Shown here piece by piece: positions 1 through 7,477 of a DNA stretch of 64,000 nt. The stretch's first letter is position 1. Each line of letters begins with the position of its first letter. The stretch is from contig JAMPHY010000006.1 in NCBI GenBank assembly GCA_023663185.1, forward strand, positions 112,403 through 176,402, read 5' to 3'. A model generated the notes under the pieces. That model did not search any database and was not told the DNA's origin. It worked only from the letters and a program-made list of their open reading frames with translations. The translations under genes and the position numbers were made by a program. This DNA is from Clostridiales bacterium. GTDB taxonomy: Bacteria; Bacillota; Clostridia; Lachnospirales; Lachnospiraceae.

Positions 1-108
1 CTTAAAAGTATTTCCATATCTTGTCTTTTGTATTTTCGCCCCTTTTGCTGTAACCGCTGTATTTTGCATAATTAACGGTAAATTATTGTATATTTTTATT
101 GCACTCAT
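1..108 (-). CDS. CapK/phenylacetate-CoA-ligase-like protein, N-terminus only (runs off window)
   Basis: An open frame of 36 codons runs from an ATG at 108 off the left edge, with GGAGG 10 bases upstream of the start. The translated start includes LPLIMQNTAV and a later RYGNTF, which resembles the N-terminus of CapK-like adenylate-forming ligases of capsule clusters (family start: a 'P.x.QN' motif then 'RYG..F'). Such enzymes activate an acid as acyl-adenylate/CoA ester. It follows the MaoC and AAC(3)-like genes in the same direction, 88 bases downstream of MaoC. The identification rests on a short stretch, so it is tentative. Confidence 0.45.
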   Translation of the reverse strand, partial: MSAIKIYNNLPLIMQNTAVTAKGAKIQKTRYGNTFK

Positions 109-196
109 CTATTTTAATTCCTCCTACCAAATCTCAATCACACTTTTCTCTTTCCATCCCTCTATGAGTTTTCAAGTATATGCATTCATTTCCCAA

Positions 197-598
197 TTAT
201 AACTTCACCACAGCAAACCCCTCAATCAAGACTTCTTTCTTCTGATTTTCAACCGTTGTTTCCAATCTATAAACTTGCTTTTCTTCATTAATAATTTCAC
301 TCACACATACATTTGCCACACAGACATCATCACAATATAGCGGCTTTTTAAATTTCAAATCTTGTTCTAAATAAATAGTACCCTCACCAGGCAGTAAAGT
401 CCCTATTACTGTGCTTATCAGACTTCCCGTAAGCATTCCGTGTGCAATGCACTTTTCAAATCCGGCTTTCTTAGCCACATACTCGTTTGTATGTATTTTA
501 TTAAAATCACCCGTCAATTGAGCAAAAACATGAATATCCTCTTCCGTAATTTTTCTCAATAACGACGCCTTATCCCCAATATGTAACTTCTCCGCCAT
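197..598 (-). CDS. MaoC-family (R)-specific enoyl-CoA hydratase
   Basis: A 133-residue single hot-dog-fold hydratase, the usual length for PhaJ-type (R)-enoyl-CoA hydratases. The hydratase-2 motif is present: Asp31 and His36 in GDFNKIH, followed by the AHGMLTG segment. The expected reaction is addition of water to a trans-2-enoyl-CoA to give an (R)-3-hydroxyacyl-CoA in the cytoplasm. The ATG at 598 lies just past the stop of the upstream AAC(3)-like gene (TGA at 602-600), with GGGAGA upstream, so translation is probably coupled. In this polysaccharide locus, between an acyltransferase and a CapK-like ligase, it may prepare an acyl group for a sugar rather than act in fatty-acid or PHA metabolism; that is inference. 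Confidence 0.85.
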   Translation of the reverse strand: MAEKLHIGDKASLLRKITEEDIHVFAQLTGDFNKIHTNEYVAKKAGFEKCIAHGMLTGSLISTVIGTLLPGEGTIYLEQDLKFKKPLYCDDVCVANVCVSEIINEEKQVYRLETTVENQKKEVLIEGFAVVKL

Positions 599-599
599 T

Positions 600-1580
600 T
601 CATTCTCTCCCAGCCTTATTTTTATGCCTGCGTTTTACGCCATTCTTATAATATCTCCCTGGTATTCTGAAATAAAGTAAATCTCCATTCAAAGCACATT
701 GCTCAACATATTTTTCAAATTCATATAAATCCGGTACAACAGACACATTAATATTTCCTATTTTGTCTTCCACAAGCAAGCCTTCTTTACGTAAACGATA
801 ACATCCATAATATTCAGTCATGTACTTTGTCCAGTACATTTTTCTTACGCGGCACTCTTTTTCTATCACTTTATCATCGGTTTTTATCTCATATTTCTTC
901 TTCGTATACCATCCTTTTATCGGCCATAATTCATCCAGATAGTCTTCCGCAATATGTATTTCCGATAATGAATGATGTGCATGAATACCCAAGAATAAAA
1001 CTTTAGCGTGCCTGTCTACACAGTGTTTCCATGCCGAATGTTTATCAAACGCCAAATCGGACTCCATTTCGTCCGAAAAGAAATCTTTCTTTTCTTTCCC
1101 CCAAGCCGACAACGTATTATTCGGATAATGACTTCTTACTACGTTTTCACTTTGCCAAAATAAATTTGTGAGCATTCCTGTCCATGCTTTTGTTTTATTT
1201 ACGTCATATTGAAAAACTTCCTGGTAAATCTCGTCATACGTTAATTTCTCTTTTGTTTCCGGATATTGTGGATAGGTTGGCAATAATAAAGTCCCCTCAT
1301 TACCCACAATATTTTTTAGAAACTCTATAATTTCTTCAGGATTCAATCCAAATCCTCGGATTCCTTTCATACTTGAATGAACAATTAGCGTATCGCCTTG
1401 TTTTATATTAAAAGATGCGAGATATTTTCGTAGCTCTTCAATATTTATACTCTCTTGCTTTAAGTCCTTTTCATTCGGGATAATCCTCTTTTTCAATAAA
1501 CCAGATTCCAATAATTTCTTATAAATAGTCCTAGTTGCCACTTCCGCCGTTGGAAACCGTTCAAATATTTGCTGCATCAT
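600..1580 (-). CDS. AAC(3)-family acyl-CoA N-acyltransferase
   Basis: A 326-residue protein of the antibiotic N-acetyltransferase (AAC(3)) fold. Family landmarks seen: VHSSM at residues 67-71, the GTLLLPTYP segment, SHYPNNTLSAWG (family 'HP..S..A.G'), and SEIHIAE, matching the catalytic 'T.LHLAE' block. Members in capsule clusters transfer an acyl group from acyl-CoA to an amino sugar, unlike the aminoglycoside-resistance members. GGAGAG lies 8 bases before the first of two ATGs. It sits upstream of the MaoC gene in the locus, so a CoA-linked hydroxyacyl donor is plausible. Drug resistance cannot be concluded from the sequence. Confidence 0.75.
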   Translation of the reverse strand: MMQQIFERFPTAEVATRTIYKKLLESGLLKKRIIPNEKDLKQESINIEELRKYLASFNIKQGDTLIVHSSMKGIRGFGLNPEEIIEFLKNIVGNEGTLLLPTYPQYPETKEKLTYDEIYQEVFQYDVNKTKAWTGMLTNLFWQSENVVRSHYPNNTLSAWGKEKKDFFSDEMESDLAFDKHSAWKHCVDRHAKVLFLGIHAHHSLSEIHIAEDYLDELWPIKGWYTKKKYEIKTDDKVIEKECRVRKMYWTKYMTEYYGCYRLRKEGLLVEDKIGNINVSVVPDLYEFEKYVEQCALNGDLLYFRIPGRYYKNGVKRRHKNKAGRE

Positions 1581-1599
1581 ATCTTTCTCTCCATTCTAT

Positions 1600-2619
1600 C
1601 TAGCTACCATCTGTTTCAATCCATAATGCTGTGCCATCATACTTCTTTACTGCAACTGGATAAATTAGCAGATTATCTTCCTGTATTACGGCTGGAAACA
1701 TTATTTTTCCATATTGAAATAATTTCATGGGGAAAATATCTTTCTTATATTTAGCTAGCACTTTGCAATTCAAGTTAGAATCAACATAGATTAAATGAAC
1801 CTCATCCGATAATATTCCGGTGCCACGTTTTTGAGAAATCCATGATAAAATCCCTCGATTACTTTCATCAGGTTCCACTGTCGTCGAAAATAAAAAACCA
1901 TTATGAAACGATGTTCCATAAATACAAGAACCATTTATACTGCAAACACTCGTCGGTTCTTCTTCTCTTAACAGATAAATATAATTTTTCTCATTTACTG
2001 CATCTGTTGCAAAGAGCAATCCTTTGTCTGTGTCAAATCCAACTACGGCTCTATATTTCTGCTGACCAACCCACTTAGGTATAACTGTCTTAAAATCACT
2101 ATCGCTTTCATATATTCCGGAATAATCCCCCCAGTCTCCAGTAAACACATAATACCCCCCGTTTTTTTTAGGTACAATATTGTGAATATGTCGTATCGTT
2201 CCCGCTTCAAATTTGTAGACTTTCTCCACAACCATTTCTTTTGTCAATCCATATATATAAACTTCTCTATGAGCTGAGTTAGAGCCATAGTCTCCCCACA
2301 GCGCTATCCACTTATCCGATGCCGCGCACATATTTAGCGGTTCAGAAAACTGTTCTCTTACATTCATAGTAAAACACACTTTCTTTGCATTTATATCTAT
2401 GAGGAATAATTTCTTTTGACTGCTAATCAATATATAACTTGTATCAATAACCGCTGCACATTTGGGCTCACGCCTGAACAATCTGACAGTTGCACGATTT
2501 ATGTCTTTCCATGATGCCGGATACAAATCGACTATTTTTTCAAAGTATCCGCTTTTCTTGATATAAATAGCTCCATTTTTATAAAAATAATAATCATCAT
2601 GAAGAAACGCCAGCGGCAT
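1600..2619 (-). CDS. Beta-propeller-like protein of unknown function
   Basis: About 339 residues rich in short beta strands spaced 40-50 residues apart, with repeated aromatic/aspartate turns such as YYVFTGDWGDYSGIY and GLLFATD. This pattern suggests a BNR or WD-like propeller. No signal peptide or membrane segment is seen. Start choice: the frame is open from a GTG at 2682, which would overlap the preceding acyltransferase gene by 56 bases. The ATG at 2619 has AAAGG just upstream and leaves an 8-base gap, so I prefer it. Position in the exopolysaccharide locus suggests a role with polysaccharide, but no catalytic residues can be named. Confidence 0.6.
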   Translation of the reverse strand: MPLAFLHDDYYFYKNGAIYIKKSGYFEKIVDLYPASWKDINRATVRLFRREPKCAAVIDTSYILISSQKKLFLIDINAKKVCFTMNVREQFSEPLNMCAASDKWIALWGDYGSNSAHREVYIYGLTKEMVVEKVYKFEAGTIRHIHNIVPKKNGGYYVFTGDWGDYSGIYESDSDFKTVIPKWVGQQKYRAVVGFDTDKGLLFATDAVNEKNYIYLLREEEPTSVCSINGSCIYGTSFHNGFLFSTTVEPDESNRGILSWISQKRGTGILSDEVHLIYVDSNLNCKVLAKYKKDIFPMKLFQYGKIMFPAVIQEDNLLIYPVAVKKYDGTALWIETDGS

Positions 2620-2626
2620 ATAGCCT

Positions 2627-3667
2627 TTATTTTCTTTCTTCTGTGTGCTCTGTCTCATAAATGATAACTCCATCCACTCCACAGCAAAATCCTGCTATAG
2701 ATACTCTGGGAATAATATATTTACAGGTTACTAAAGTCAGCGCAATATCTCCTATCCAGATTACCAAAACAATCACTACTGGAATATTAATCTTCAAAAC
2801 CGTGCAAACAAGCGTCCTAAAAAATGTAAGCAGATACCCATTGAATAAATATATCTGCAAAGAATAGCGGCTACATTTAACAAGTAACTGGTGCAGCCAT
2901 TTCGTAAAATAATTTTTCCCCCACAGCCCACTTATCAAATTGGCACAGCAGAATAAAAATATAATTATTGCGATAGCCCTAACAAAGTGCATAATATTCC
3001 CCAAATCATATTGTCTGATTGTTTCAACAGAATCAATCAGACAATACGCAATAAACGAGGCGGTTCCAAGAAATACCTGCTTTCGTCTCCGCCCCCCCCA
3101 AGTTGTCTTTTTAATACAATTTCCAAAAATGAAATATGGAAGATAATAAAACAATCTATTAATCATAAAAAACGAAGGTAGTTCCACGATTTCACAAATA
3201 AGCAGAAGCAGAATACCAAGTACTATTTTCTTCCACATTCTGTTCACAACTTTCTCTATAAACGGGTAAACTGCAAATAAAATAAACGATGTATATAAGA
3301 ACCAATAATTTCCGCCATAGTAAAGAAACTTAGTCATTCCATACGTTATTGATTCCGTACCATTTACAAGCGCTCCCCCAAGTGCCTTGCAAAGCAGGGT
3401 AAATACGCCAAAAAATATATATGGGAGCAATATTCTTTTTGCTTTCTTTACAATATAATCTCTGTAATTCTCACATTTATAAACCGTTCCTGCCAGCACA
3501 AAAAATAATTCCATATGAAAAGTATATATAAAATGTTGTATTGTTTTACACCATGGGACACCTGATATATCTACCGGATATACAATAAATGAATGTCCTA
3601 AAATCATAAGTATTGCTGCTAATCCTCTTAAAACATCTACTTCATCATTGCGTCTCTTTTGATTCAT
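2627..3667 (-). CDS. Membrane acyltransferase (Acyl_transf_3 family)
   Basis: A 346-residue integral membrane protein with about ten hydrophobic segments. The N-terminal motif DVLRGLAAILMILGHS carries the conserved Arg and His of OafA/NolL-type acyltransferases. These enzymes O-acetylate or O-acylate sugars of exopolysaccharides or cell-wall glycans at the membrane. AAGGAG lies 10 bases before the ATG at 3667. It is the first gene after the Rpn-tail scar and module at 3.7-7.3 kb and leads the acyl-modification genes downstream (propeller, AAC(3)-like, MaoC, CapK-like). Confidence 0.85.
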   Translation of the reverse strand: MNQKRRNDEVDVLRGLAAILMILGHSFIVYPVDISGVPWCKTIQHFIYTFHMELFFVLAGTVYKCENYRDYIVKKAKRILLPYIFFGVFTLLCKALGGALVNGTESITYGMTKFLYYGGNYWFLYTSFILFAVYPFIEKVVNRMWKKIVLGILLLLICEIVELPSFFMINRLFYYLPYFIFGNCIKKTTWGGRRRKQVFLGTASFIAYCLIDSVETIRQYDLGNIMHFVRAIAIIIFLFCCANLISGLWGKNYFTKWLHQLLVKCSRYSLQIYLFNGYLLTFFRTLVCTVLKINIPVVIVLVIWIGDIALTLVTCKYIIPRVSIAGFCCGVDGVIIYETEHTEERK

Positions 3668-3714
3668 ACATGATATACTCCTTCTAGTTGACCTATATTA
3701 TTACAGTCAAACAC

Positions 3715-3872
3715 CACTTTTCCACATTTTTATTGCAAAATAAAAGACCTAACGCACTATACCGCATCAGATCTTTTACTCAGTATTCAATTATTAACCA
3801 TTCCTACTTGTCAGATTTCAAGCTCCTTCCATACACTCTTCACCTGCATAACGGTACAATTACAACTGTACT
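3715..3872 (-). repeat. Decayed 3-prime tail of an Rpn-type nuclease gene (copy 1 of 3)
   Basis: The minus strand from about 3870 reads a degenerate version of the last codons of the intact Rpn-type gene at 9666-10637. It ends ...WKELEI-stop where the intact gene ends ...IRKAFDI-stop. The same downstream hairpin follows at 3742-3777, and a further roughly 28 bases resemble the flank of the 9.6-kb copy. No nuclease domain remains. This marks an old insertion or recombination point. Confidence 0.7.
3742..3777 (-). terminator. Hairpin terminator of Rpn-tail copy 1
   Basis: The minus strand reads AAAAGATCTG, then the complementary TAGGTCTTTTA with a short loop and a trailing T/A run. The same hairpin occurs at 5197-5232 and 9597-9632. 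Confidence 0.6.
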
Positions 3873-3878
3873 CTCCTT

Positions 3879-4316
3879 TTAACTGTTTATAGGGTAGACC
3901 TCATAATATAACTGGTTTCCTACACATACACGCTTTGCATAAAAATTGCTACCAAGCATTATATTACAAACCAGTGTAAATATTGAATCTGCTATTTCAC
4001 ATACATCATTTTCCACATTAGCGTTATTAGAATAGATGACCTGCGCACAATCATCAACTAATTGAGTAACCCTTATTTTTAACGGATATCTATTGTTTTT
4101 TATATCCTTTTCATATTTCATAAATTCCATTTTCAGATTATCAACATGTTCATACAAAATATCTAATATTGCAAGATTTTTCAGCCCCTTTTTAATTCGC
4201 GGATTATTTTCTCCGCCAACTTCCAAAAATCCATTAAATTGAGATTTTACTACTTGTATATACTGATCCCCTATATTCCCATAATTAACTCCATAGTTTA
4301 TATTTTTTCCATCCAT
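3879..4316 (-). CDS. Unknown protein with N-terminal GKN-GVN-GNIGD motif
   Basis: A 145-residue soluble protein. Its first 20 residues (GKNINYGVNYGNIGDQY) closely match those of the neighbouring 108-residue protein (GKNVNLGVNTGNIGDSY), while the rest differs. The remainder is mostly helical with no recognisable domain. Short Gly/Asn-rich N-terminal repeats of this kind resemble amyloid-like or solenoid signalling motifs that link bacterial receptors and effectors; this is a resemblance, not a proven assignment. AAGGAG precedes the ATG, and it lies 12 bases after the 108-residue gene, probably in one operon. Strongly AT-rich. Confidence 0.65.
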   Translation of the reverse strand: MDGKNINYGVNYGNIGDQYIQVVKSQFNGFLEVGGENNPRIKKGLKNLAILDILYEHVDNLKMEFMKYEKDIKNNRYPLKIRVTQLVDDCAQVIYSNNANVENDVCEIADSIFTLVCNIMLGSNFYAKRVCVGNQLYYEVYPINS

Positions 4317-4328
4317 AACATTCTCCTT

Positions 4329-4655
4329 CTATTTTTGTATTGTTGTTAAAAAGTACGATGACAACTTATCAATAAGATTCCAAAAATTCGGACTTGACAC
4401 AATCTTTTTTAATCCATTACAAGCAGTTTTTATAAAATGTTTTCGAGGGGTGCTATTCTCTGCTTCTTCCTTGATAACCGAAAGATATTCCTCAGCTTCT
4501 TCTCTCTCTTCTGTTGTAATATCCATTTGATCCATGGTAGATTGAATCTGTGAAAGAATCTGAGACAATTCATCTAATTCAACTTTATTATACTCTGTAT
4601 AGCTATCACCTATATTACCTGTATTAACACCCAAATTCACATTTTTTCCAATCAT
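4329..4655 (-). CDS. Unknown small protein sharing the GKN-GVN-GNIGD motif
   Basis: A 108-residue protein with AGGAGG before its ATG. Residues 1-20 carry the same Gly/Asn motif as the next gene. Residues 25-75 are acidic and predicted coiled helix (TTEEREEAEEYLSVIKEEAE). The end is an amphipathic helical stretch (residues about 80-108). The layout of a short Gly/Asn motif followed by a helical tail is known from small partners of bacterial cell-death or STAND systems; here that is inference. It is the middle gene of a three-gene cluster (4692-5114, 4329-4655, 3879-4316). Confidence 0.65.
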   Translation of the reverse strand: MIGKNVNLGVNTGNIGDSYTEYNKVELDELSQILSQIQSTMDQMDITTEEREEAEEYLSVIKEEAENSTPRKHFIKTACNGLKKIVSSPNFWNLIDKLSSYFLTTIQK

Positions 4656-4691
4656 TAATGCTGCCTCCTTTTAATTTGATTTTAATCTTAT

Positions 4692-5114
4692 TTATAAGCT
4701 TGCTCGTGCCGCATCATATCCTGACTGTATATATACTTTCAAAAATTTTTCGGCGCACTGTGAAGGACCAATCCATAGTACCGCTTCATAGGAATTTCTA
4801 GCATATAATACTACTTTATAAGGAATCCATAGTGAAAGTTCATTTGTCAATTCATCCGCTATATCCTGAAAAATCTTATTGACTGCAATAAACACATCTT
4901 CTCTATATGACTTCACTTTACATTCGTTTTCCAGAATTAGATCTAACTCACCAGCATAATCATTTTCTATCCGTCGTGAGCCATAGTATGATCCGTTACA
5001 GCGCGGCACTTCATCTTTCAAACAAATTTTTGCTTGCCATTTTATATATGCAATCCACTTCTTCGTATGAAGGTTCTTTTTACAATACTGATATAATTCT
5101 TCTGCATTTTTCAT
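4692..5114 (-). CDS. Unknown 140-residue protein, first gene of the Gly/Asn-motif module
   Basis: A soluble mixed alpha/beta protein without a recognised domain. I chose the ATG at 5114 because AGGAG lies immediately upstream (spacing about 7); the frame stays open to 5138 but without a good site there. It lacks the GKN motif of its two downstream neighbours and has a hydrophobic beta stretch near residues 100-115 (SLWIPYKVVLYARNS). It lies 36 bases upstream of the 108-residue gene and is likely co-transcribed. Its promoter region has been replaced by, or lies within, the neighbouring Rpn-tail scar. Confidence 0.6.
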   Translation of the reverse strand: MKNAEELYQYCKKNLHTKKWIAYIKWQAKICLKDEVPRCNGSYYGSRRIENDYAGELDLILENECKVKSYREDVFIAVNKIFQDIADELTNELSLWIPYKVVLYARNSYEAVLWIGPSQCAEKFLKVYIQSGYDAARASL

Positions 5115-5196
5115 AGGCTTTCTCCTTTCGGCTATCATTCTTTCATTGCTTCAAGTATCATGTCGCTCATATTCTTCCAGCACTCTCTAAAAAAAT

Positions 5197-5232
5197 AAAA
5201 GACCTAACGCACCACGCCGCGCCAGATCTTTT
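5197..5232 (-). terminator. Hairpin terminator after Rpn-tail fragment (copy 2)
   Basis: On the minus strand AAAAGATCTGGCGC is followed by GTGCGTTAGGTCTTTT and then a T-rich run. It is almost identical to the hairpins at 3742-3777 and 9597-9632. Confidence 0.75.
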
Positions 5233-5265
5233 ACTCAATATTCAATTATTAACCATTCCTAATTA

Positions 5266-5511
5266 TCAGATATCAAATGCCTTCCGTATATCCTGCACCT
5301 GCGTGACGGTACAATCACATTTCTCTGCAATAGCCTTGTTATCAGTCGTGCCTGCTTGAACTGCCTTAAATACTTTCACGCTTAATGCGACTCCAGTGTC
5401 TATTCCACGCTTCTCGCCTATTTCCACTCCACGCTTTTCACCTATTTTCACTCCGCGTTGTTCTATCCTGTCCAAAACTGCATCCACTCTAACACCCCCA
5501 TTTGCTGCCAC
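5266..5511 (-). pseudogene. Rpn-type nuclease gene, C-terminal fragment (copy 2 of 3)
   Basis: 81 codons matching the C-terminus of the intact 323-residue protein at 9666-10637: VAANGGVRVDAVLD corresponds to VAADGGVSVDAVLD, and both end IRKAFDI. The GVKIGEKRG unit is repeated, typical of the variable coiled tail of this family. The whole nuclease domain is absent. The fragment begins only about 20 bases after the stop of the PIN-like gene, so the junction near 5520 probably marks where an insertion was trimmed. Confidence 0.75.
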
Positions 5512-5529
5512 TTTCTCAGGCTCTTCCTT

Positions 5530-6135
5530 CTACACCTTTTTAGCATATAGTTCCCTTAATTCTTTCACCCTGTCCTGTCTCTTCTGCATCGCATTTGTTA
5601 CCGTAGGATTTATATCTTTCCAGCTTATATCTGCGCCTTGTCTACCTAATATAATCAAAGCGTCATACAATGACTTAACCGATACCTTTCTTTTACTGGA
5701 AAAAAATTTACTTGCAAGCAGTTTTGAGCCTGCATCGTCCGACATAAAGTACATATATCTCATTTTCCCCGCCATATAAAGCGAACGTATCTCTCCGAGA
5801 CTTTCTCCTTTTCCTTCATATGTATATATATCACATTCGTTGGGAAAATCAAAATAATTCAATGTTTCATACGCGTCTTTGAAATATTGTTCATACTCTT
5901 CCTTGTCTTCATCTTTTAAATATTCTGCATAGTGGACAATTAAAATTTTGTTGTCATTCAGCAGACTTTTTAAATATTTGTTTCCCTTAAGTTCGGTATT
6001 TGCTACAAACTCATGCATAACAGGTATCATGCCCAGATTATCCATTACTTTTAAGAATAAACTTGTTCCCATTTCATACTCTGTGATATTCCGAAAAAAG
6101 TCTGCGTCTATTACCGCTTTTATCTGTTCATCCAT
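5530..6135 (-). CDS. PIN-like putative ribonuclease of an XRE-ImmA/IrrE module
   Basis: A 201-residue soluble protein that I read as a divergent PIN-domain nuclease. It has an N-terminal Asp pair after a hydrophobic strand (VIDAD, Asp10/Asp12), a GESLGEIRSLYMA block (Glu111/Glu115) and FMSDDAGSKLLA (Asp133/134). This order matches the acidic triad and the 'GE.EA..LA ... DD..gr.lA' layout of DUF3368-type PIN proteins. Such proteins cut RNA and often act as toxins. GGGGA precedes the ATG, and the gene starts 2 bases after the ImmA/IrrE stop, so the three genes form an operon. The function is inferred from motifs only. Confidence 0.6.
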   Translation of the reverse strand: MDEQIKAVIDADFFRNITEYEMGTSLFLKVMDNLGMIPVMHEFVANTELKGNKYLKSLLNDNKILIVHYAEYLKDEDKEEYEQYFKDAYETLNYFDFPNECDIYTYEGKGESLGEIRSLYMAGKMRYMYFMSDDAGSKLLASKFFSSKRKVSVKSLYDALIILGRQGADISWKDINPTVTNAMQKRQDRVKELRELYAKKV

Positions 6136-6137
6136 AT

Positions 6138-6932
6138 TCAGTCCCCAAAATTATAGCTTTCTTCTCTTACGGCAGTTCGTTCCAAATGAAACAGTTCTCT
6201 GAGACGGGCTATCCTCTTATCCGGATATACCTCATTCTGTTCTAATAAGTTGATATCGCTTTCCATACTTGCCATAGAAAAAGCCTTGTTGACTGTTTCC
6301 AACCGTGTGTACTGATTTTCAACAATCAATCTTTTATAGAGTTCATATTGTTCCTCAAATCCTTTTATAAATTTTTCTTCTTCATGTTCCTCTATATATC
6401 CCAGTTCAATAAACCTTCTAATAACGGCTTTGTAAGGTGTACAAAAGTAATTCATCAAATATGTTATTAGGCGAACCATCATTTCTGTGTATATATACGA
6501 TCCTTTATAACCATATTCTTTCAACTTATCATTTAATTCTTTTACAAAAATCTCTTTAGGGAGCAGCAGTTCCGCTGCGAAGCGATTAACTAAATCCTCA
6601 GAGTCCAAATCAGGCTGGTCAAGTTTTTCTTTTACATAGACATCAACCTTCCATACGTGACCTAATTCGTGCGCCGCCGTCCATGTTTGTTCCTGCACCG
6701 CCTTAGTTGTATTGACAAATACAAACTGTTCCATCTTGCCGTTCAATGGCTTCATTACATGACAGCCTTCAATTTTACTGTCATTCAACGCATAATATAG
6801 AACAACACATTCATTTTTTAATACGTCAAATACATCATCTCTGATGATTTCATTTACAATATTTTTTTCTCTCTTTTTAGCGGTAATAAATTCCTGAATC
6901 ACTGACACTATTTCTTCGTTCTTACCAATCAT
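6138..6932 (-). CDS. ImmA/IrrE-family zinc metallopeptidase
   Basis: About 264 residues. The gluzincin motif HELGH is at residues 88-92, with a likely third ligand in NRFAAELLLP around residue 121. ImmA/IrrE peptidases cleave partner XRE repressors and so switch on linked genes. Start choice: the ATG at 6932 has AAAGG 7 bases upstream; a second ATG at 6956 is possible. The XRE gene ends at 6961 and the PIN-like gene starts at 6135, so the peptidase sits between its probable substrate and a probable effector. The C-terminal 130 residues are helical and may be a sensor domain. Confidence 0.85.
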   Translation of the reverse strand: MIGKNEEIVSVIQEFITAKKREKNIVNEIIRDDVFDVLKNECVVLYYALNDSKIEGCHVMKPLNGKMEQFVFVNTTKAVQEQTWTAAHELGHVWKVDVYVKEKLDQPDLDSEDLVNRFAAELLLPKEIFVKELNDKLKEYGYKGSYIYTEMMVRLITYLMNYFCTPYKAVIRRFIELGYIEEHEEEKFIKGFEEQYELYKRLIVENQYTRLETVNKAFSMASMESDINLLEQNEVYPDKRIARLRELFHLERTAVREESYNFGD

Positions 6933-6960
6933 CTCGCTGCCTTTCAAAAAAGCCATCTAC

Positions 6961-7320
6961 CTAAATAGACGGCTTTAACCCTTCCTCTACTAAAACTTCC
7001 TGTATATCACAATAAATATCAAATAAGTCTAAGATTTCTTTTTTATTCTCAGCAGTAGAAAATTCTCCCCTGCATTCCAGACAACCTGCACTTTCATAAC
7101 ATTCGTCTTCGAGCTGCTCGTATAAAGTTTCTACCGATACCCCTAATGCTTCTGACACCTGCTCCTGTTCCTTCTTGTCAAGAAAAAGGCGCGAATCCAT
7201 AATTTTTTGGATTTCATACTCGGAATATCCCAGTCTGTCTGCAAGCTGTCCAGGCTGCATTCCTTTTTGTTTTAAGTAGAACCGCATATTACTGCCAAAT
7301 ACTCTACTTTTCTTTTTCAT
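6961..7320 (-). CDS. XRE-family regulator paired with ImmA/IrrE
   Basis: 119 residues. Residues 10-55 form an HTH_3-like domain (FYLKQKGMQPGQLADRLGYSEYEIQKIMDSR). The C-terminal part has four cysteines (ECYESAGCLECRG), a possible metal or redox site. The ATG at 7320 has GGGAGG 6 bases upstream; an in-frame ATG two codons earlier touches the ribosome site and is less likely. It is expected to repress its own operon and to be cleaved by the ImmA/IrrE peptidase encoded next. A consensus promoter lies at 7450-7477. Confidence 0.8.
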   Translation of the reverse strand: MKKKSRVFGSNMRFYLKQKGMQPGQLADRLGYSEYEIQKIMDSRLFLDKKEQEQVSEALGVSVETLYEQLEDECYESAGCLECRGEFSTAENKKEILDLFDIYCDIQEVLVEEGLKPSI

Positions 7321-7449
7321 TGTCATCCTCCCGTAGTATATATAACTCCATCTTCACTTTTATATAATATATATCGGTATCTTCCATTAATATTATATCA
7401 TATTTTTTTGATTTTGAGTCATATTTATAAAACTTCCTAACTTAATTTA

Positions 7450-7477
7450 AGTATAGCAGACTTGTTATTTATGTCAA
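7450..7477 (-). promoter_or_regulatory. Promoter of the XRE-ImmA-PIN operon
   Basis: On the minus strand TTGACA (7477-7472), a 16-base spacer, then TATACT (7455-7450). The -35 box overlaps the stop of the oxidoreductase gene. About 130 bases of very AT-rich leader separate it from the XRE start. Confidence 0.65.

Noticed and set aside
600-1580. Aminoglycoside resistance gene
   Set aside because: The fold is AAC(3)-like, but the locus is polysaccharide synthesis and capsule clusters carry such enzymes for sugar acylation; resistance is not supported.
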